The notes beneath the pieces are model-generated. The model made no database searches, was not told the DNA's origin, and saw only the letters and a list, made by a program, of their open reading frames with translations. This document shows, one piece after another, positions 9,299-18,662 of a stretch of DNA of 64,000 nucleotides. The stretch's first letter is position 1, and each line of letters opens with the position of its first letter. Origin of the DNA: CAVTAV01 sp963732795 (GTDB lineage Bacteria; Pseudomonadota; Alphaproteobacteria; CAVTAV01); assembly GCA_963732795.1 (NCBI GenBank), contig CAVTAV010000009.1:1-64000 (forward strand), read 5' to 3'. The translations under genes were made by a program, and so were the position numbers.

Positions 9299-9628
9299 CT
9301 AAAGCGAATTCAGCGCGCAAGTCGCAATCGTGTGGTCCCCGCTATAGGGCGAATAGATGCGTATCTGCCAGCCCGCGTCAAATCTGAATCCTTGCTGGCT
9401 CATTAAGTCCACCATTTCTCGACACATCTTCTGGGCTTCCGCGCTGTTTGTGTCGATGTGTACGTCTACCGATGAGCGCCGCACCGAAATCGAACATCTC
9501 TCGCTCGTAAGGCCCGTGCCATCTACAACGATGCAAAGCGTTTGCGCGCTTCTAAGTGTTGTGTCGTCATCGCCGAATGATTTAGGCCCACTCGACAAAA
9601 TCAGACAAAACGCGATTAGAATCCGCAT
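9299..9628 (-). CDS. Small exported protein of unknown function
   Basis: Starting at the ATG at 9628, preceded by AGGGGGC, the protein opens MRILIAFCLILSSGPKSFG, a Sec signal. The mature part of about 90 residues has four cysteines (TLCIVV, SERCSIS, KMCREM, ATCALN) that could form two disulfides. An earlier GTG at 9652 overlaps the upstream stop but has poor Shine-Dalgarno spacing. I do not recognise the family. Confidence 0.6.
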   Translation of the reverse strand: MRILIAFCLILSSGPKSFGDDDTTLRSAQTLCIVVDGTGLTSERCSISVRRSSVDVHIDTNSAEAQKMCREMVDLMSQQGFRFDAGWQIRIYSPYSGDHTIATCALNSL

Positions 9629-9648
9629 TCCCAGCCCCCTTGGTGTGA

Positions 9649-10020
9649 TCACTCCTTCCGCCTCCTCCGTGCCCTCTTACGCGGCCCATAGATGGCCACC
9701 GCCTTCAGGTGTTGTCCGATCACTTCAAAGTCCACGGCCGCATTCATCGGCACGGGACGTAGAACGTCTGCAAGCCGAACCCGCCCCGTTTCGTCGTGTA
9801 GAGTGGGTGACAACCAGACCCGTAGAGCACGCTCAGTAGCTCTCAGCTTGCCATCATACACACGGCCCTTGAACTTAAACTTCACCGGCACCGCCACCCC
9901 CAACAGATACGGAACCGGCTGACTCTTCGCGAACCAAATTTCAACTCGCTGAGTTCCGTCCTTGTAAACCTGGGTCATCCCCATGCCGCGCTTGTAGCCG
10001 GTGGCGATCTTCTTGGTCAT
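9649..10020 (-). CDS. Hypothetical basic protein
   Basis: The product (about 123 residues from the ATG at 10020; a GTG at 10035 is possible) is soluble and beta-rich. It has the segment VPVKFKFKGRVYDGKLRATE and ends in a strongly basic tail (RKRARRRRKE). No known domain is recognised. It precedes the exported protein gene at 9299 and follows the zinc-ribbon gene at 10048, all on the minus strand. Confidence 0.5.
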   Translation of the reverse strand: MTKKIATGYKRGMGMTQVYKDGTQRVEIWFAKSQPVPYLLGVAVPVKFKFKGRVYDGKLRATERALRVWLSPTLHDETGRVRLADVLRPVPMNAAVDFEVIGQHLKAVAIYGPRKRARRRRKE

Positions 10021-10047
10021 CGTGTCTTCGGTCACCGGCCTTCGCCC

Positions 10048-10281
10048 TTAATGACCCATCTCAATGATGTTGAACATTGCCCAACCCCTCGCCTTACATC
10101 GCTTGCATCTTAGCTTATCGAGCAAGCTATTCAGCGGCGTGTCTAACGGACGACCGTGGACAAGTTCATCCCTGGTGAAGCGCTTCTCATGCCCGCACCT
10201 TCGACATGAGGCCCGGACATCGTGATGCGGCCTTATGTCGTCCAGTTTGTAGCCATCCAATGATATTGGCCTGTCGCGCAT
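10048..10281 (-). CDS. Small zinc-ribbon-like protein
   Basis: The 77-residue protein has two CxxC knuckles, SCRRCGHEK near residue 25 and KCKARG after RCKRC near residue 60, arranged as in a zinc ribbon. Similar small proteins in alphaproteobacteria lack an assigned function. The start ATG at 10281 gives MRDRPISLDGYKLDDIRPHH. Nucleic-acid binding is possible but only inferred. Confidence 0.6.
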   Translation of the reverse strand: MRDRPISLDGYKLDDIRPHHDVRASCRRCGHEKRFTRDELVHGRPLDTPLNSLLDKLRCKRCKARGWAMFNIIEMGH

Positions 10282-10404
10282 AGTTCATGTTCTGTTCTCA
10301 TTAGCGCTAATGTCAAGTATGGTGGTCGATGAGCCGAGCCTTGTTGTCCGGCAGTACACACGTCACACTCATTCAGGCACTGAGGCAACACACGGACTGA
10401 GGCC

Positions 10405-10671
10405 ATGTCCATTGAAGTCCTAGCCTTGATAATCTTCTTTGCCGTTGGTGGCTTCGCCATCGGATACGTCTACTGTGAATTCTCCTGGAAGGATCGCTTG
10501 GCGAAGCGCGGCCTTGCTCGTTACTTCCCCCCACGTGGCACGTTCGAATGGACGGAACCGGGTCAAGGTGGGTACATGGACATGCCGACTGCCGAGGACG
10601 ACGAACGCGCGGCCAACGAGGCCCAAAGCGCACGTGAAGCGCGACGGAGACGCCCCGGAAACGAGGGCTAG
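10405..10671 (+). CDS. Small single-span membrane protein
   Basis: The 88-residue protein has one N-terminal membrane helix (EVLALIIFFAVGGFAIGYVY) and a charged cytoplasmic tail rich in Arg, Glu and Ala. No family is recognised. It precedes the SRAP remnant by 8 bases on the same strand. Confidence 0.5.
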   Translation: MSIEVLALIIFFAVGGFAIGYVYCEFSWKDRLAKRGLARYFPPRGTFEWTEPGQGGYMDMPTAEDDERAANEAQSAREARRRRPGNEG

Positions 10672-10679
10672 TGCGCGCC

Positions 10680-10918
10680 GTGTGCGGACGCTTCACACAC
10701 CATTTGACCTGGGAAGAAGTACGACGGCTCTACAGCATCATCGAAGGCCACCCGCCGTCCAACTTCGAACCCGCTACAACATCGCTCCCACTCAGAACTC
10801 CTTGGTGGTCCGCGAGGGTCCCAAGGGTAACGAAGCGGCCGTTCGGGTTCGGCTGGGTCAGAGCGGTGGCCCCCAAGACGCGCATGTCCCAATCGTCAGT
10901 ATAGTCTCGTACGCCTAG
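10680..10918 (+). pseudogene. SRAP/YedK (HMCES-like) N-terminal remnant
   Basis: A GTG at 10680 opens with CGRFTHHLTWEEVRRLYSII; the cysteine directly after the start is the residue SRAP proteins use to crosslink abasic sites in single-stranded DNA. The second motif, RYNIAPTQNSLVVREGPKGN, is present but in another frame from about 10760. The rest of the domain, including the active-site Glu/His region, is missing. It is therefore both frameshifted and truncated, a typical island remnant. Confidence 0.82.
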
Positions 10919-10985
10919 CCCGTGTGTTCCTATCCCTTGTCCGCAATCACGTGGACTTTGAGACCAACACTCAAGGGTAGGAACA

Positions 10986-11291
10986 ATGACGAAATCTTGC
11001 GACCAAATAGACGGACAGACGACGCCCGATGACTACATTGTGCAGCTTGCGGGGGCTATTGCGACCTTACGCAAGTCTGCACGGTGCATCTCAGTGAAGG
11101 ACCAAGACCGCATGGGGGCAGCGGCGGAACGCATTCTGACCCTTGAGCGAGACCTTGCGAAATGTCGAGCCGTCTCGGCAAAGGGGCTTGCCGCAAAGCT
11201 CGCGGTGCTCTCCGAGCGTCTAAGGCAAAGCGGGGAGTCGGAGTTGATGGCGAGTGTGCAGAGGGATGTTAAGAGGGTAGCGAAGGGCTAG
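10986..11291 (+). CDS. Hypothetical helical protein
   Basis: The 101-residue protein starts with ATG after GGTAGGAAC. It is predicted by eye to be mostly helical (RMGAAAERILTLERDLAKCR, LAAKLAVLSERLRQSGESEL), possibly a short coiled coil. No family is recognised. A weak hairpin follows at 11300. Confidence 0.5.
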   Translation: MTKSCDQIDGQTTPDDYIVQLAGAIATLRKSARCISVKDQDRMGAAAERILTLERDLAKCRAVSAKGLAAKLAVLSERLRQSGESELMASVQRDVKRVAKG

Positions 11292-11299
11292 CAGAGGGG

Positions 11300-11325
11300 G
11301 AGCGCTCGTGTCACAGCGGGCGCTC
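11300..11325 (+). terminator. Possible rho-independent terminator
   Basis: GAGCGC at 11300-11305 pairs with GCGCTC at 11320-11325 across a 14-base loop. A T-rich stretch (TTACTTCTTTCC) follows, just after the stop at 11291. The stem is short, so this is tentative. Confidence 0.35.
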
Positions 11326-11493
11326 TTACTTCTTTCCTGTTTTGGTCGAAGCCATTTGAATTGATTACGGGCCTAGAACGGCGAGGAGCTATTGCGTCCG
11401 TGCTCAAGTGATTGGCTGGAAGTCCGGCGGATGTCTAAGCGGGTCAACAGTGCGGCTCAGGATGACGCGGGACTATTTGAGGCAAGATAGCCG

Positions 11494-12288
11494 CTAGTCC
11501 TTCTTGTCGCGCTTTTCTATCGCAGTGCGCGCGGATTCTGGTAGCTCCCCATAAACGCTCTCAATATGTTTAGGCTGAGAAATCATTATTTCTGCTATCA
11601 GATTGACCAAGCCAAATAATCTCTCTGCTGCCTCACGATCATCCTTGATATCGATTTGGCCGGGATGGACCGCATTGTTACCGACGACGCGAACTACGTC
11701 CAAAGACCTTTGAACCCGCACGTCTAGTCCCTTCTTTACCAGTGCTCCGATGTCGTCATTAATATTTTTTCCGTCCTCTCCCAGATGTTCACACAGCTTC
11801 TGTATCGCTAAGCGCAATAGTGCGGCCGCTCCTCTGGGAGAAGTGTCAAGGATACCGCTAGCTTCTAGGTAATCGTCGCGAACATCGTTGGGGAGATCTG
11901 GATTTGGAAGCGGCGCTGTTCCGAGCAACGGCCAAATCAAACGATCTTAAATCCAAATAGCCAACTCATCGCATTCGTAGCAACGCGACATTGTAAGATT
12001 GTGGACGTCATAGGCTCTGTAAGTTGCGTTCGCCTCTATGAAGGGTCTGCCTACCAGCATCTTTTCAGCCCAAGAAACGAATTTCTTCTTTGTTTCCACA
12101 TCTTCAATCTGGCCGAAATTTAGCTGACCAAAACTCTCCTTAGTGATGATCACTGGCGGGGTCTTGGCAGGCAAACTGTCGGCGTAAATCGAATACCAAT
12201 ACTGGGTTGTTAGCACGCCGCAGTGGGGGCAATTGAACGCAGTTTCCCTGACAGATGCCTCCACATATTTTCGGCGAGTGTCGTTCAA
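11494..12288 (-). pseudogene. DUF4145 protein split by one in-frame TAA
   Basis: The upstream half (12288 down to 11950) holds a zinc-knuckle region: TAFNCPHCGVLTTQYW and SRCYECDELAIWI. The downstream half starts LIWPLLGTAPLPNPDLPNDV and continues with ILDTSPRGAAALLRLAIQKL and VGNNAVHPGQIDI, the DUF4145 signature. The halves are in the same frame, separated by TAA GAT CGT at 11941-11949. A single base substitution therefore interrupts an otherwise complete gene of about 264 codons. DUF4145 domains are common beside restriction and defence genes. Readthrough, real inactivation or a base error are all possible. Confidence 0.85.
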
Positions 12289-12369
12289 ATCACGTACCTC
12301 ACTGAGTTCAAGAGCGAGTTCGAATTCCTAACTGAGACGCGCGCCAAACACGATCCGCCGCACAGCTTA

Positions 12370-12723
12370 TCAGTTGGCCGTGCACGTTGGCCCAGCTTGT
12401 GTCGTTGGTGTCTCTAGCCGAGCAACCAGCCACCCCCAGGCATCATGTGTTCGAGCTTCATCGGGAGCCACTTCGCCGCATAAGCACGACGAACTCAGCG
12501 TTCCGTCACAACATTGTTGGCGGTTACCAGAACAGCCGCAGACGCCCTTGTGATGTGAACAGCATCCCCTCTTGGCGACTTGTTCGCCCTTGGTCGCTCC
12601 TTTAATCGCTTGGGCACATGCCGAGGGCCGCGAGATCGAAGTGTGCTCCTTCGCGACGACACCATGTCCCACCGTGCCCACCATCGCTAGCATCGCGAAC
12701 ACCACAATGAATTTCAGTGCCAC
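12370..12723 (-). CDS. Exported cysteine-rich protein (CCSHH motif)
   Basis: A Sec signal (MALKFIVVFAMLAMVGTVGH) precedes a cysteine-rich core, RGCCSHHKGVCGCSGNRQQC, followed by CDGTLSSSCLC. This core recurs in small exported bacterial proteins of unknown function. The gene starts 10 bp after the stop of the exported DNA/RNA nuclease, on the same strand, so the two form an operon. The Cys/His set could bind metal or form disulfides. Confidence 0.75.
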   Translation of the reverse strand: MALKFIVVFAMLAMVGTVGHGVVAKEHTSISRPSACAQAIKGATKGEQVAKRGCCSHHKGVCGCSGNRQQCCDGTLSSSCLCGEVAPDEARTHDAWGWLVARLETPTTQAGPTCTAN

Positions 12724-12733
12724 CTTTCCTCGC

Positions 12734-13702
12734 TCACTTGTCGGGATACGATTGCCTGCATCCCGAAGCCAACGGTCTGCCCGATAGCTCCTTATTGAGC
12801 GCTCCGGCTTCGTGAACTGTTTCCGACTGAAGGAACCTGAAGCCGCTCTCTTGGGCTATCGTGTCCAAGGACGTCACATGGCCGCTCAGGTATTCCTTCA
12901 TGTACTTCTTGGGCACCTTCATGTCGTTGTTCGGCAGCAAAAAGCTAAGCGTCTTGAAGCCTCCCACGTCACGTTGAACGATGATCTTGTATTGTGCACT
13001 AGGGATGGCCACACGCCGCCCCAGCTTGCCGTTCATGCGCCAGTCGTTCGCGTCTGCATCTCTGCCTAGCGTGTCGTCGCGGTCATAGACCGTGCCCGAG
13101 ATAACCCACGTGTCGTCAACCTCTGACGCCCATTCACGCGCCGACACTTCCAACACTTCCCATGGGCCGCGATTGAAAGCGCAATGTTGGGGCGTCATGT
13201 TCGACATCAGAAACGAGTCGTCCATCACGGCGTCGCTACGGTTCATGTCCGCCCGTGGCACAAGGTGGCCTTGGTCAAAGATGGGTTCCTTGTAGTCGGC
13301 GCAATCGGAGCGCTGATCTTCGCTTAGGCGCGGATCGGACCTGAAGGAGTCTTGGCGGTGGTGTTCGTCTTGCGCGCGCTCCTTCGGCAGGTATTCGGCC
13401 ACCCATAAGGGGGAGCGCAAATCGTCGTCATACCAAACAATGTACGCGTCTTGCGCCAACAGGTGTTCGCCATGGCGGTCCCCGGTCTCTTCGGGCATCC
13501 CAAAGGGCAGGTTCTTGTCTACGGCGTCGTGAACGCGAGGATCGTTGGCGTCATAGAGAAGAGCGTCGGCATCATCTATGCGGGCTTCCGTAATGCCGCT
13601 GTCCCAATTGCAGTAATGCTCCTTCTCTCGGCCCACCGCTTGGTGAGCGAGTCCGGCCGTTACGAATGAACAGACGAAGAGGATACGCCACAGGTGCTTC
13701 AT
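12734..13702 (-). CDS. Exported DNA/RNA non-specific endonuclease (NUC1/EndoG family)
   Basis: The 322-residue protein starts with a Sec signal (MKHLWRILFVCSFVTAGLAH). The catalytic beta-beta-alpha-metal motif is at IFDQGHLVPRADMNRS, with DQGH in place of the usual DRGH; the catalytic histidine is retained. The second motif, LMSNMTPQHCAFNRGPWEVL, supplies the metal-binding asparagine. The enzyme would degrade DNA and RNA outside the cytoplasm. No immunity gene is evident, as expected for an exported enzyme. Confidence 0.9.
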   Translation of the reverse strand: MKHLWRILFVCSFVTAGLAHQAVGREKEHYCNWDSGITEARIDDADALLYDANDPRVHDAVDKNLPFGMPEETGDRHGEHLLAQDAYIVWYDDDLRSPLWVAEYLPKERAQDEHHRQDSFRSDPRLSEDQRSDCADYKEPIFDQGHLVPRADMNRSDAVMDDSFLMSNMTPQHCAFNRGPWEVLEVSAREWASEVDDTWVISGTVYDRDDTLGRDADANDWRMNGKLGRRVAIPSAQYKIIVQRDVGGFKTLSFLLPNNDMKVPKKYMKEYLSGHVTSLDTIAQESGFRFLQSETVHEAGALNKELSGRPLASGCRQSYPDK

Positions 13703-13820
13703 GTTGGCCTCTCATGAGCGTTTGCGCGTATGATAGACTAGCTAATCTTCGACGGGGGATTCTATTGAAAGTTGTGGTGGACCGAGAAGATTTCTTGTCG
13801 ACAAAACGGGGCGGCGGACG

Positions 13821-15792
13821 TCAGCTTTGGGGCCCTGGAATGACCGTCTGGTCCATGAACGAAGCGTACCGCTTAACCCACGTCGAACGCAGATGGTTAG
13901 TGTCCTTATAGATCGGCGTACCTTGATCAAAGGAAATGATGCAGTAGCGCTTATCATCGCAGAGAGCCGACAACGGATCGATGAAATGTGCACCGGCTCG
14001 TTCGGCGATGTCTCGTAAAGTGTCCCTAAGATCGAATTGATTCTGAGAGACCCTTACCCGCTCGGGATATGGTTTAGAAGACGAGAGGACACTAGAACCG
14101 AACCGGTTTACGTTCACATAGTGGCTCGGAGAAAGCAATTGCGACGCGGGATCGTCACCCAGCAAGTAGAACTCTATCTTTGATTGACGAACCAATTCGA
14201 TAAATTGTTTGAGATGCCGTAGCGCCAATTCTCGCTGATTTATCTCCCACTCGTACTGCGGGCTGTTTGTGTCGTCTACGTGATAGATCAAGTAACAAGC
14301 CCAACAAGCCCCCAAGACTACCGTCCTGACATTGCCGGATTTCAGCATGGCTAACATCGAATCTCGGTAATAATTGCAGGGTTCGTTTCCCCATTTGCTA
14401 GAAGAGATATCTGGAACCGGTAGACACCCTTCGTGGGTCGCGAAGATGACGGACCTTACGTCTTTACCCCTCTCTCTGAGGAGGTTGGAGATTCTGGGCA
14501 TATACTGGTCCATGTGGGAGTGCACCGAGAAATAGGACTGTCGAAGAATCGCTGCCGTTCCTTGATCGCCAGAACTTTTCATGCTCGAACTGAAATCTGA
14601 CGAGGCCCTCGCCAATGCTCCAATCGTTGCGCGCGCGGACGACCTTCGCGATTAATGGATCATGGATTCTTTGGACGATTTGGCCACGCTCGATGATCAC
14701 GCCAAATAGCAGCAGAGTTGCCATCGTTGCGGCCAAGGAATAGACGGCGTTCTTTTTGAGTACGCCGAACCTTATTGGCTTCTCCAAGAAATTAAATGTA
14801 AGCCAAGCGAGCAGAACCGATGCCAGAATCAGGCCAGCTTTGACAACGGTCAGATAGGTAGTCCCTCCGTAAATGTGCAAGAACGACAAGAGAGGCCAGT
14901 GCCAAAGGTACAGTGGGTAACTGATGAGACCGACCCATACGGCGGGGCGTGTTGAGAGCAGTGTCCGGTTCAACCACGCTGGCTGCCCGGCCGCCAAGAT
15001 AAAGAACACGCCAAATGCGGGCATGAGCGCTATCGCACCGGGGAACGCGCTTGATTTGTTGATCCCGTAGAAACTGGCGATAAGGAGAGCGAAGCCGAAA
15101 AGGGCAACGGAATTAGGGAAGCGCTGTAATAAGTTACGTTCGGTTTTCATCTCCCAGTAAGCCAGGAGTTCCCCGAGCATGAGTTCCCAAGCTCTCGAAA
15201 CAGGCAGATAGAACGCGGCCACAGGATGCCTTTGCATCAGGAACAAGTTTGCAAGAAAAGAAAGTAGGGCGATCCCGGCCGTTATAGTTGCAAGGTTAAA
15301 TCGCTTCTTCCAAGCGAACGCCACCAAGAGCGGCCAAAATATGTAAAACTGCTCCTCAATGGCCAAGCTCCATAGATGCAACAATATTTTGGATGCAGCT
15401 TGTCCGTCGAAATAGCCAGACTCTGCGCCACAGAACGAAATTTGAGAGGAACAATGCGCCCGCTACAACATGCTTCCCGAGGTGATGAAATTCGTCGGAA
15501 AGCAACGTCGTCCAGCCCACCAATATGCAAAAGGTGATGACGACAACGAGGGCTGGAAAGATTTTCTTATCCGGCGGAAGTAGAAATCAGCAAAGCTAAA
15601 CCGATCCTGATTAAGGCTTCTGAATATGATTGAGGAGATCAAGAAGCCAGAAAGCACGAAGAAGATGTCTACGCCGACAAATCCCCCAGGAACCAGCGCC
15701 GGAAAACTGTGAAACAATACGACGGGAATGATAGCTACTGCCCGCAATCCGTCGATAAACGGCCGATGCTTTGGGTGAATGGCGTGTTTCAT
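13821..15792 (-). pseudogene. OafA/YrhL-type acyltransferase with C-terminal SGNH domain, multiple frameshifts
   Basis: Three frames assemble into one acyltransferase-3 protein. The start gives KHRPFIDGLRAVAIIPVVLF and the GGFVGVDIFFVLSGFLISSI motif. Frame breaks near 15560 and 15430 lead into HLWSLAIEEQFYIFWPLLVA and several membrane helices (SYPLYLWHWPLL). A break near 14535 falls inside the SGNH nucleophile motif: an extra C splits what should read FLGDSHMDQY. The C-terminal SGNH part ends with IYKDTNHLRSTWVKRYASFM, which keeps the Asp-x-x-His catalytic pair. Intact relatives O-acetylate surface polysaccharides. Confidence 0.88.
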
Positions 15793-16373
15793 CGTTTCGC
15801 TCTAATATGAAGCGCCCACTCTCCCTAGTTGTAGTTGAAAACCTTACAATAATTCTGGAGGTTCGTGCTCTTCAAATGCACGCGTCGTGATAAATCGCAT
15901 TGCGAATAAGTCAGGCGCGAGTTCTCTCATAGTTTCCAGGTTACGCACCAGAGTCCCCCGAAACGTGTCCCTGTTTCGTGTCCCTGTTCCCCTGTTTTTC
16001 CGTCCTAAGTTATTGATTTTATTAGGTTGGCTGGGGCGGCAGGAACCCCAGCCACTGGCCATCCCATATCATTTCAAACGAACCTCACCCTTTGTTTTGC
16101 GCTGCAGGCGTGCTGAGTTTTTTCGGACGTTTGGTGAGTGCAGGAAATACGAAACGCGTAAGAGATTGCTGCCACGAACTTGCTGAAATCGCTTGGTTTC
16201 AGCGAGCGTACGTATTGGTTTCAGTCAAGAGGTTCGGAGAATATTGGCTTAGAGAGAGGGTTCTCGAACCGATGTTCGCCTGGTCAGGTACGGAACGAAC
16301 TAGCCTAGCCCGCGCAGAGGCTGGGACTTAAATGAACCCTCGAAATAATCGGAGAAATTCGTCTCTTGAGGAG
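15793..16373. other. 580-bp stretch without a supported gene
   Basis: No open frame here looks like a gene; codon patterns are irregular on both strands. The only clear structure is the inverted repeat at 16029-16053. The stretch lies between the broken acyltransferase and the left island boundary, so it may carry promoter or attachment-site DNA of the left-hand element. Confidence 0.5.
16029..16053. repeat. Perfect inverted repeat, 8-bp stem
   Basis: GGCTGGGG at 16029-16036 pairs with CCCCAGCC at 16046-16053 across a 9-base loop. No T-tract follows on either strand, so it is not a classic terminator. It lies about 320 bp left of the island boundary. Confidence 0.55.
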
Positions 16374-16435
16374 TGGCGGAGAGGATGGGATTCGAACCCA
16401 CGGTACGGCTTTTAGGCCGTACAACGGTTTAGCAA
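16374..16435 (-). repeat. Left attachment site: duplicate of tRNA-Ser 3' half
   Basis: These 62 bases are identical to 43611-43672. On the minus strand they read from the anticodon loop through the variable arm and T-arm to the acceptor stem and CCA. Identity ends exactly within the anticodon loop; sequence beyond 16436 does not complete a tRNA. This is the usual scar of integration into a tRNA gene by a tyrosine recombinase. Confidence 0.9.
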
Positions 16436-16550
16436 TTCGGAAACGCTGTATCGCCTCGTGTTGAGCAATCCAGAAGGGTCTGTTTTGTGGGGATTTTTAG
16501 CCGCTAGCGTCCATCCCGTATCAGCCAATTTCGTCTCATCGCCACCCGTG

Positions 16551-16571
16551 CGTTTGCAAAATGTTTGCAAA
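16551..16571. repeat. Left copy of 21-bp island-end motif (possible integrase arm site)
   Basis: The motif contains TTTGCAAA twice in direct order, separated by ATG minus one shared base (TTTGCAAAATGTTTGCAAA). An identical 21-mer occurs at 43526-43546. Each lies about 65-120 bp inside its attachment repeat. Paired arm-type binding sites flanking a core are typical of tyrosine integrases. Confidence 0.65.
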
Positions 16572-16731
16572 CCGGCGCGGTAGTACGCAATTTCTGTTCG
16601 AGTCGAAAAATGACTTTTTACCTCAGCTCACTTTGCTCGGCGGGCAACGAGTTGGATCTCGTCATCGGGACATGACGGGCCATTGTACCCATCATGCTTG
16701 ATCGTCGCCCATCCGGACTTGGCGGGGGCAT

Positions 16732-17202
16732 TTAACGGGAGGAATCTGTGCTGGACGCCGGAGAGTGCCTATCGCCAGATAGCGCAGGCGGCTGATGACT
16801 TGCGACCATCCATTGGACAGCCAGCGAGACGATCAGGAAAAGCACGAACATGATGACCCAGGAACGGGTCGGCGCAACCGCAATCGGTGGCTTCGTGTCC
16901 GACGTAATCTTGGAGCTGACTCTGCGTGGAAGAAGCGCGATCAAACGTTCCGCAATTGTCCCGCTGTCTCGGTGACCCGACGGACCGTCGGGCAGTGTTG
17001 AAATCAACGCCGCCAATCTCCGGATGGCGGCATCCCCAGACAAGCGGGTTAATTCGGCTGCTTCCTGCCAAGGGTCGACATCCAATCGGGCCAATGCCGA
17101 AAGAACGCTGAGCAGCATTCCATTCCTATCCTCGCCGATCGGCGCGTACAGAAAATCGTGGAACTCAGGTCCTAGCTCAGTAGCAGAAGCAGAATGCGCC
17201 AT
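16732..17202 (-). CDS. Conserved hypothetical protein with C-terminal membrane helix
   Basis: From the ATG at 17202 the protein starts MAHSASATELGPEFHDFLYA and contains IGEDRNGMLLSVLSALARLD and DPWQEAAELTRLSGDAAIRR, a pattern I associate with a conserved alphaproteobacterial protein of unknown role. A membrane helix (SWVIMFVLFLIVSLAVQWMV) lies near the C-terminus. The open frame reaches 17301, but the extra N-terminal part looks non-coding. It is divergent from the antiporter gene. Confidence 0.7.
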   Translation of the reverse strand: MAHSASATELGPEFHDFLYAPIGEDRNGMLLSVLSALARLDVDPWQEAAELTRLSGDAAIRRLAALISTLPDGPSGHRDSGTIAERLIALLPRRVSSKITSDTKPPIAVAPTRSWVIMFVLFLIVSLAVQWMVASHQPPALSGDRHSPASSTDSSR

Positions 17203-17366
17203 TTCAACCGCCGAATGCCGGCGCCTCGTCCGAACACGTGGAGTCGACGGTGAGGCACAAGGAAATTCCGTCGGATCCGCAGAAGCCAAACGATATCGCA
17301 TGACTCCTTGGTGCGTTAGGCTCGGAAACTACTTAAAGGTATGGCCCGGACTGAAGACTTACCACG

Positions 17367-18662
17367 ATGAATGGTCCAATGTGGAATATACTCGACTACA
17401 TTGCCGTGCTCCTCGCTCTAACGGCCGGATTCGCCTATGCAAACCACTACTTATTGCGACTGCCGAGAAATTCCGGGCTGTTGGTCATCGCATTGGCGGT
17501 ATCCCTTGGTCTGCGCCTGATCGAGCACGCTTTCCCCTCGGTGGGGCTTGCCACAATGCTGCGCGACAATCTCGCTCGGGCGAATTTCGGTCCACTTCTG
17601 CTCAACGGCTTTCTCGGTTTTCTGCTCTTCGCTGGGGCCCTCGAAGTCGACCTCAAGGAATTGCTTGAACGCAAGTGGACCATTCTCGCCCTTTCAACGG
17701 TTGGTGTGTTGCTGTCGAGTTTTGCCGTGGCGGCCGGCATGTACGGCATCTTTCGTCTGGTCGGGATTGACGTCCCTTTGAAATATTGTCTGGTTTTCGG
17801 GGCACTGATCTCGCCGACCGATCCAGTGAGCGTCCTTGGCGTCCTGCGCCGAGTGCACGTTCCGTCACGCTTGCAGGCCATCATCGGTGGAGAGAGCCTG
17901 TTCAACGACGGCATCGGTATCGTTCTTTTCACGATCTTCCTGCACCACGCGACAACCGCCGGAGACGCGGGACCTACAGTACTCGGCGTATTCCTTGACT
18001 TCCTGCGCGAGGCGGGCGGCGGGGCTCTGCTGGGCGTAGCAGGGGGAGGCCTGGCGCTCGCCGCGATGCGCGGTATCGACGAGTACAACATCGAGCTGAT
18101 GATTTCGCTTGCGCTCGTCGCTGGCACATTCGGACTCGCGCAGACGATCGACGTCTCCGGACCAGTGGCCGTTGTTGTCGCTGGACTGCTGATTGGCAGC
18201 ATCGGTGTCCGATACGCGGTCAGCGGCACCACACAAGATTATCTGAAGAAGTTCTGGTCGCTGACGGACGAGCTTCTCAATTCCTTTTTGTTCCTGCTAA
18301 TCGGCCTGGAATTCGCTGCCATAGACATTCGATGGAGCTTTGTCGTGGCGGCGGGGCTGGCGATCCCCGTGTCGGTCGCGGCGCGCGGCCTCAGCATTAC
18401 GGTGGCCAGCCTGCCGCTAAACCTCGGCGCCCCACGGAAACTCCGGGGTATCACCTTGCTGACTTGGAGTGGCTTGCGAGGCGGAATTTCCGTCGCGCTG
18501 GCGCTCTCGCTACCGCTTGGTCCTTATCGAGCTCCCCTGCTGGCAGCCTGCTATGGCGTCGTCATATTCACCATGATCGGTCAAGGATTGAGTCTCGGAA
18601 GGGTTGCCGCGCGGCTCTATCCGAGCCAAGACTCCGATACGCCCGGTCCCCCAGGATCCTGA
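17367..18662 (+). CDS. Cation:proton antiporter, NhaP/CPA1 type
   Basis: The 431-residue protein has about twelve hydrophobic segments. Diagnostic motifs are ALISPTDPVSVLGVLRRVHV and IGGESLFNDGIGIVLFTIFL, which include the acidic residues that carry Na+/H+ exchange in NhaP proteins. It sits in the inner membrane and exports Na+ or K+ in exchange for protons. It is the first gene of a rightward series with the acetate and H+-ATPase genes, suggesting a shared role in pH or ion homeostasis. Confidence 0.92.
   Translation: MNGPMWNILDYIAVLLALTAGFAYANHYLLRLPRNSGLLVIALAVSLGLRLIEHAFPSVGLATMLRDNLARANFGPLLLNGFLGFLLFAGALEVDLKELLERKWTILALSTVGVLLSSFAVAAGMYGIFRLVGIDVPLKYCLVFGALISPTDPVSVLGVLRRVHVPSRLQAIIGGESLFNDGIGIVLFTIFLHHATTAGDAGPTVLGVFLDFLREAGGGALLGVAGGGLALAAMRGIDEYNIELMISLALVAGTFGLAQTIDVSGPVAVVVAGLLIGSIGVRYAVSGTTQDYLKKFWSLTDELLNSFLFLLIGLEFAAIDIRWSFVVAAGLAIPVSVAARGLSITVASLPLNLGAPRKLRGITLLTWSGLRGGISVALALSLPLGPYRAPLLAACYGVVIFTMIGQGLSLGRVAARLYPSQDSDTPGPPGS

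Noticed and set aside
15887..16331. Two plus-strand frames near the left boundary
   Set aside because: No ribosome-binding site, no domain, irregular composition; treated as non-coding.
16374..16435. Second tRNA-Ser gene at the left island end
   Set aside because: Only the 3' half is present; no D-arm or 5' acceptor strand follows beyond 16436, so it cannot fold as a tRNA.
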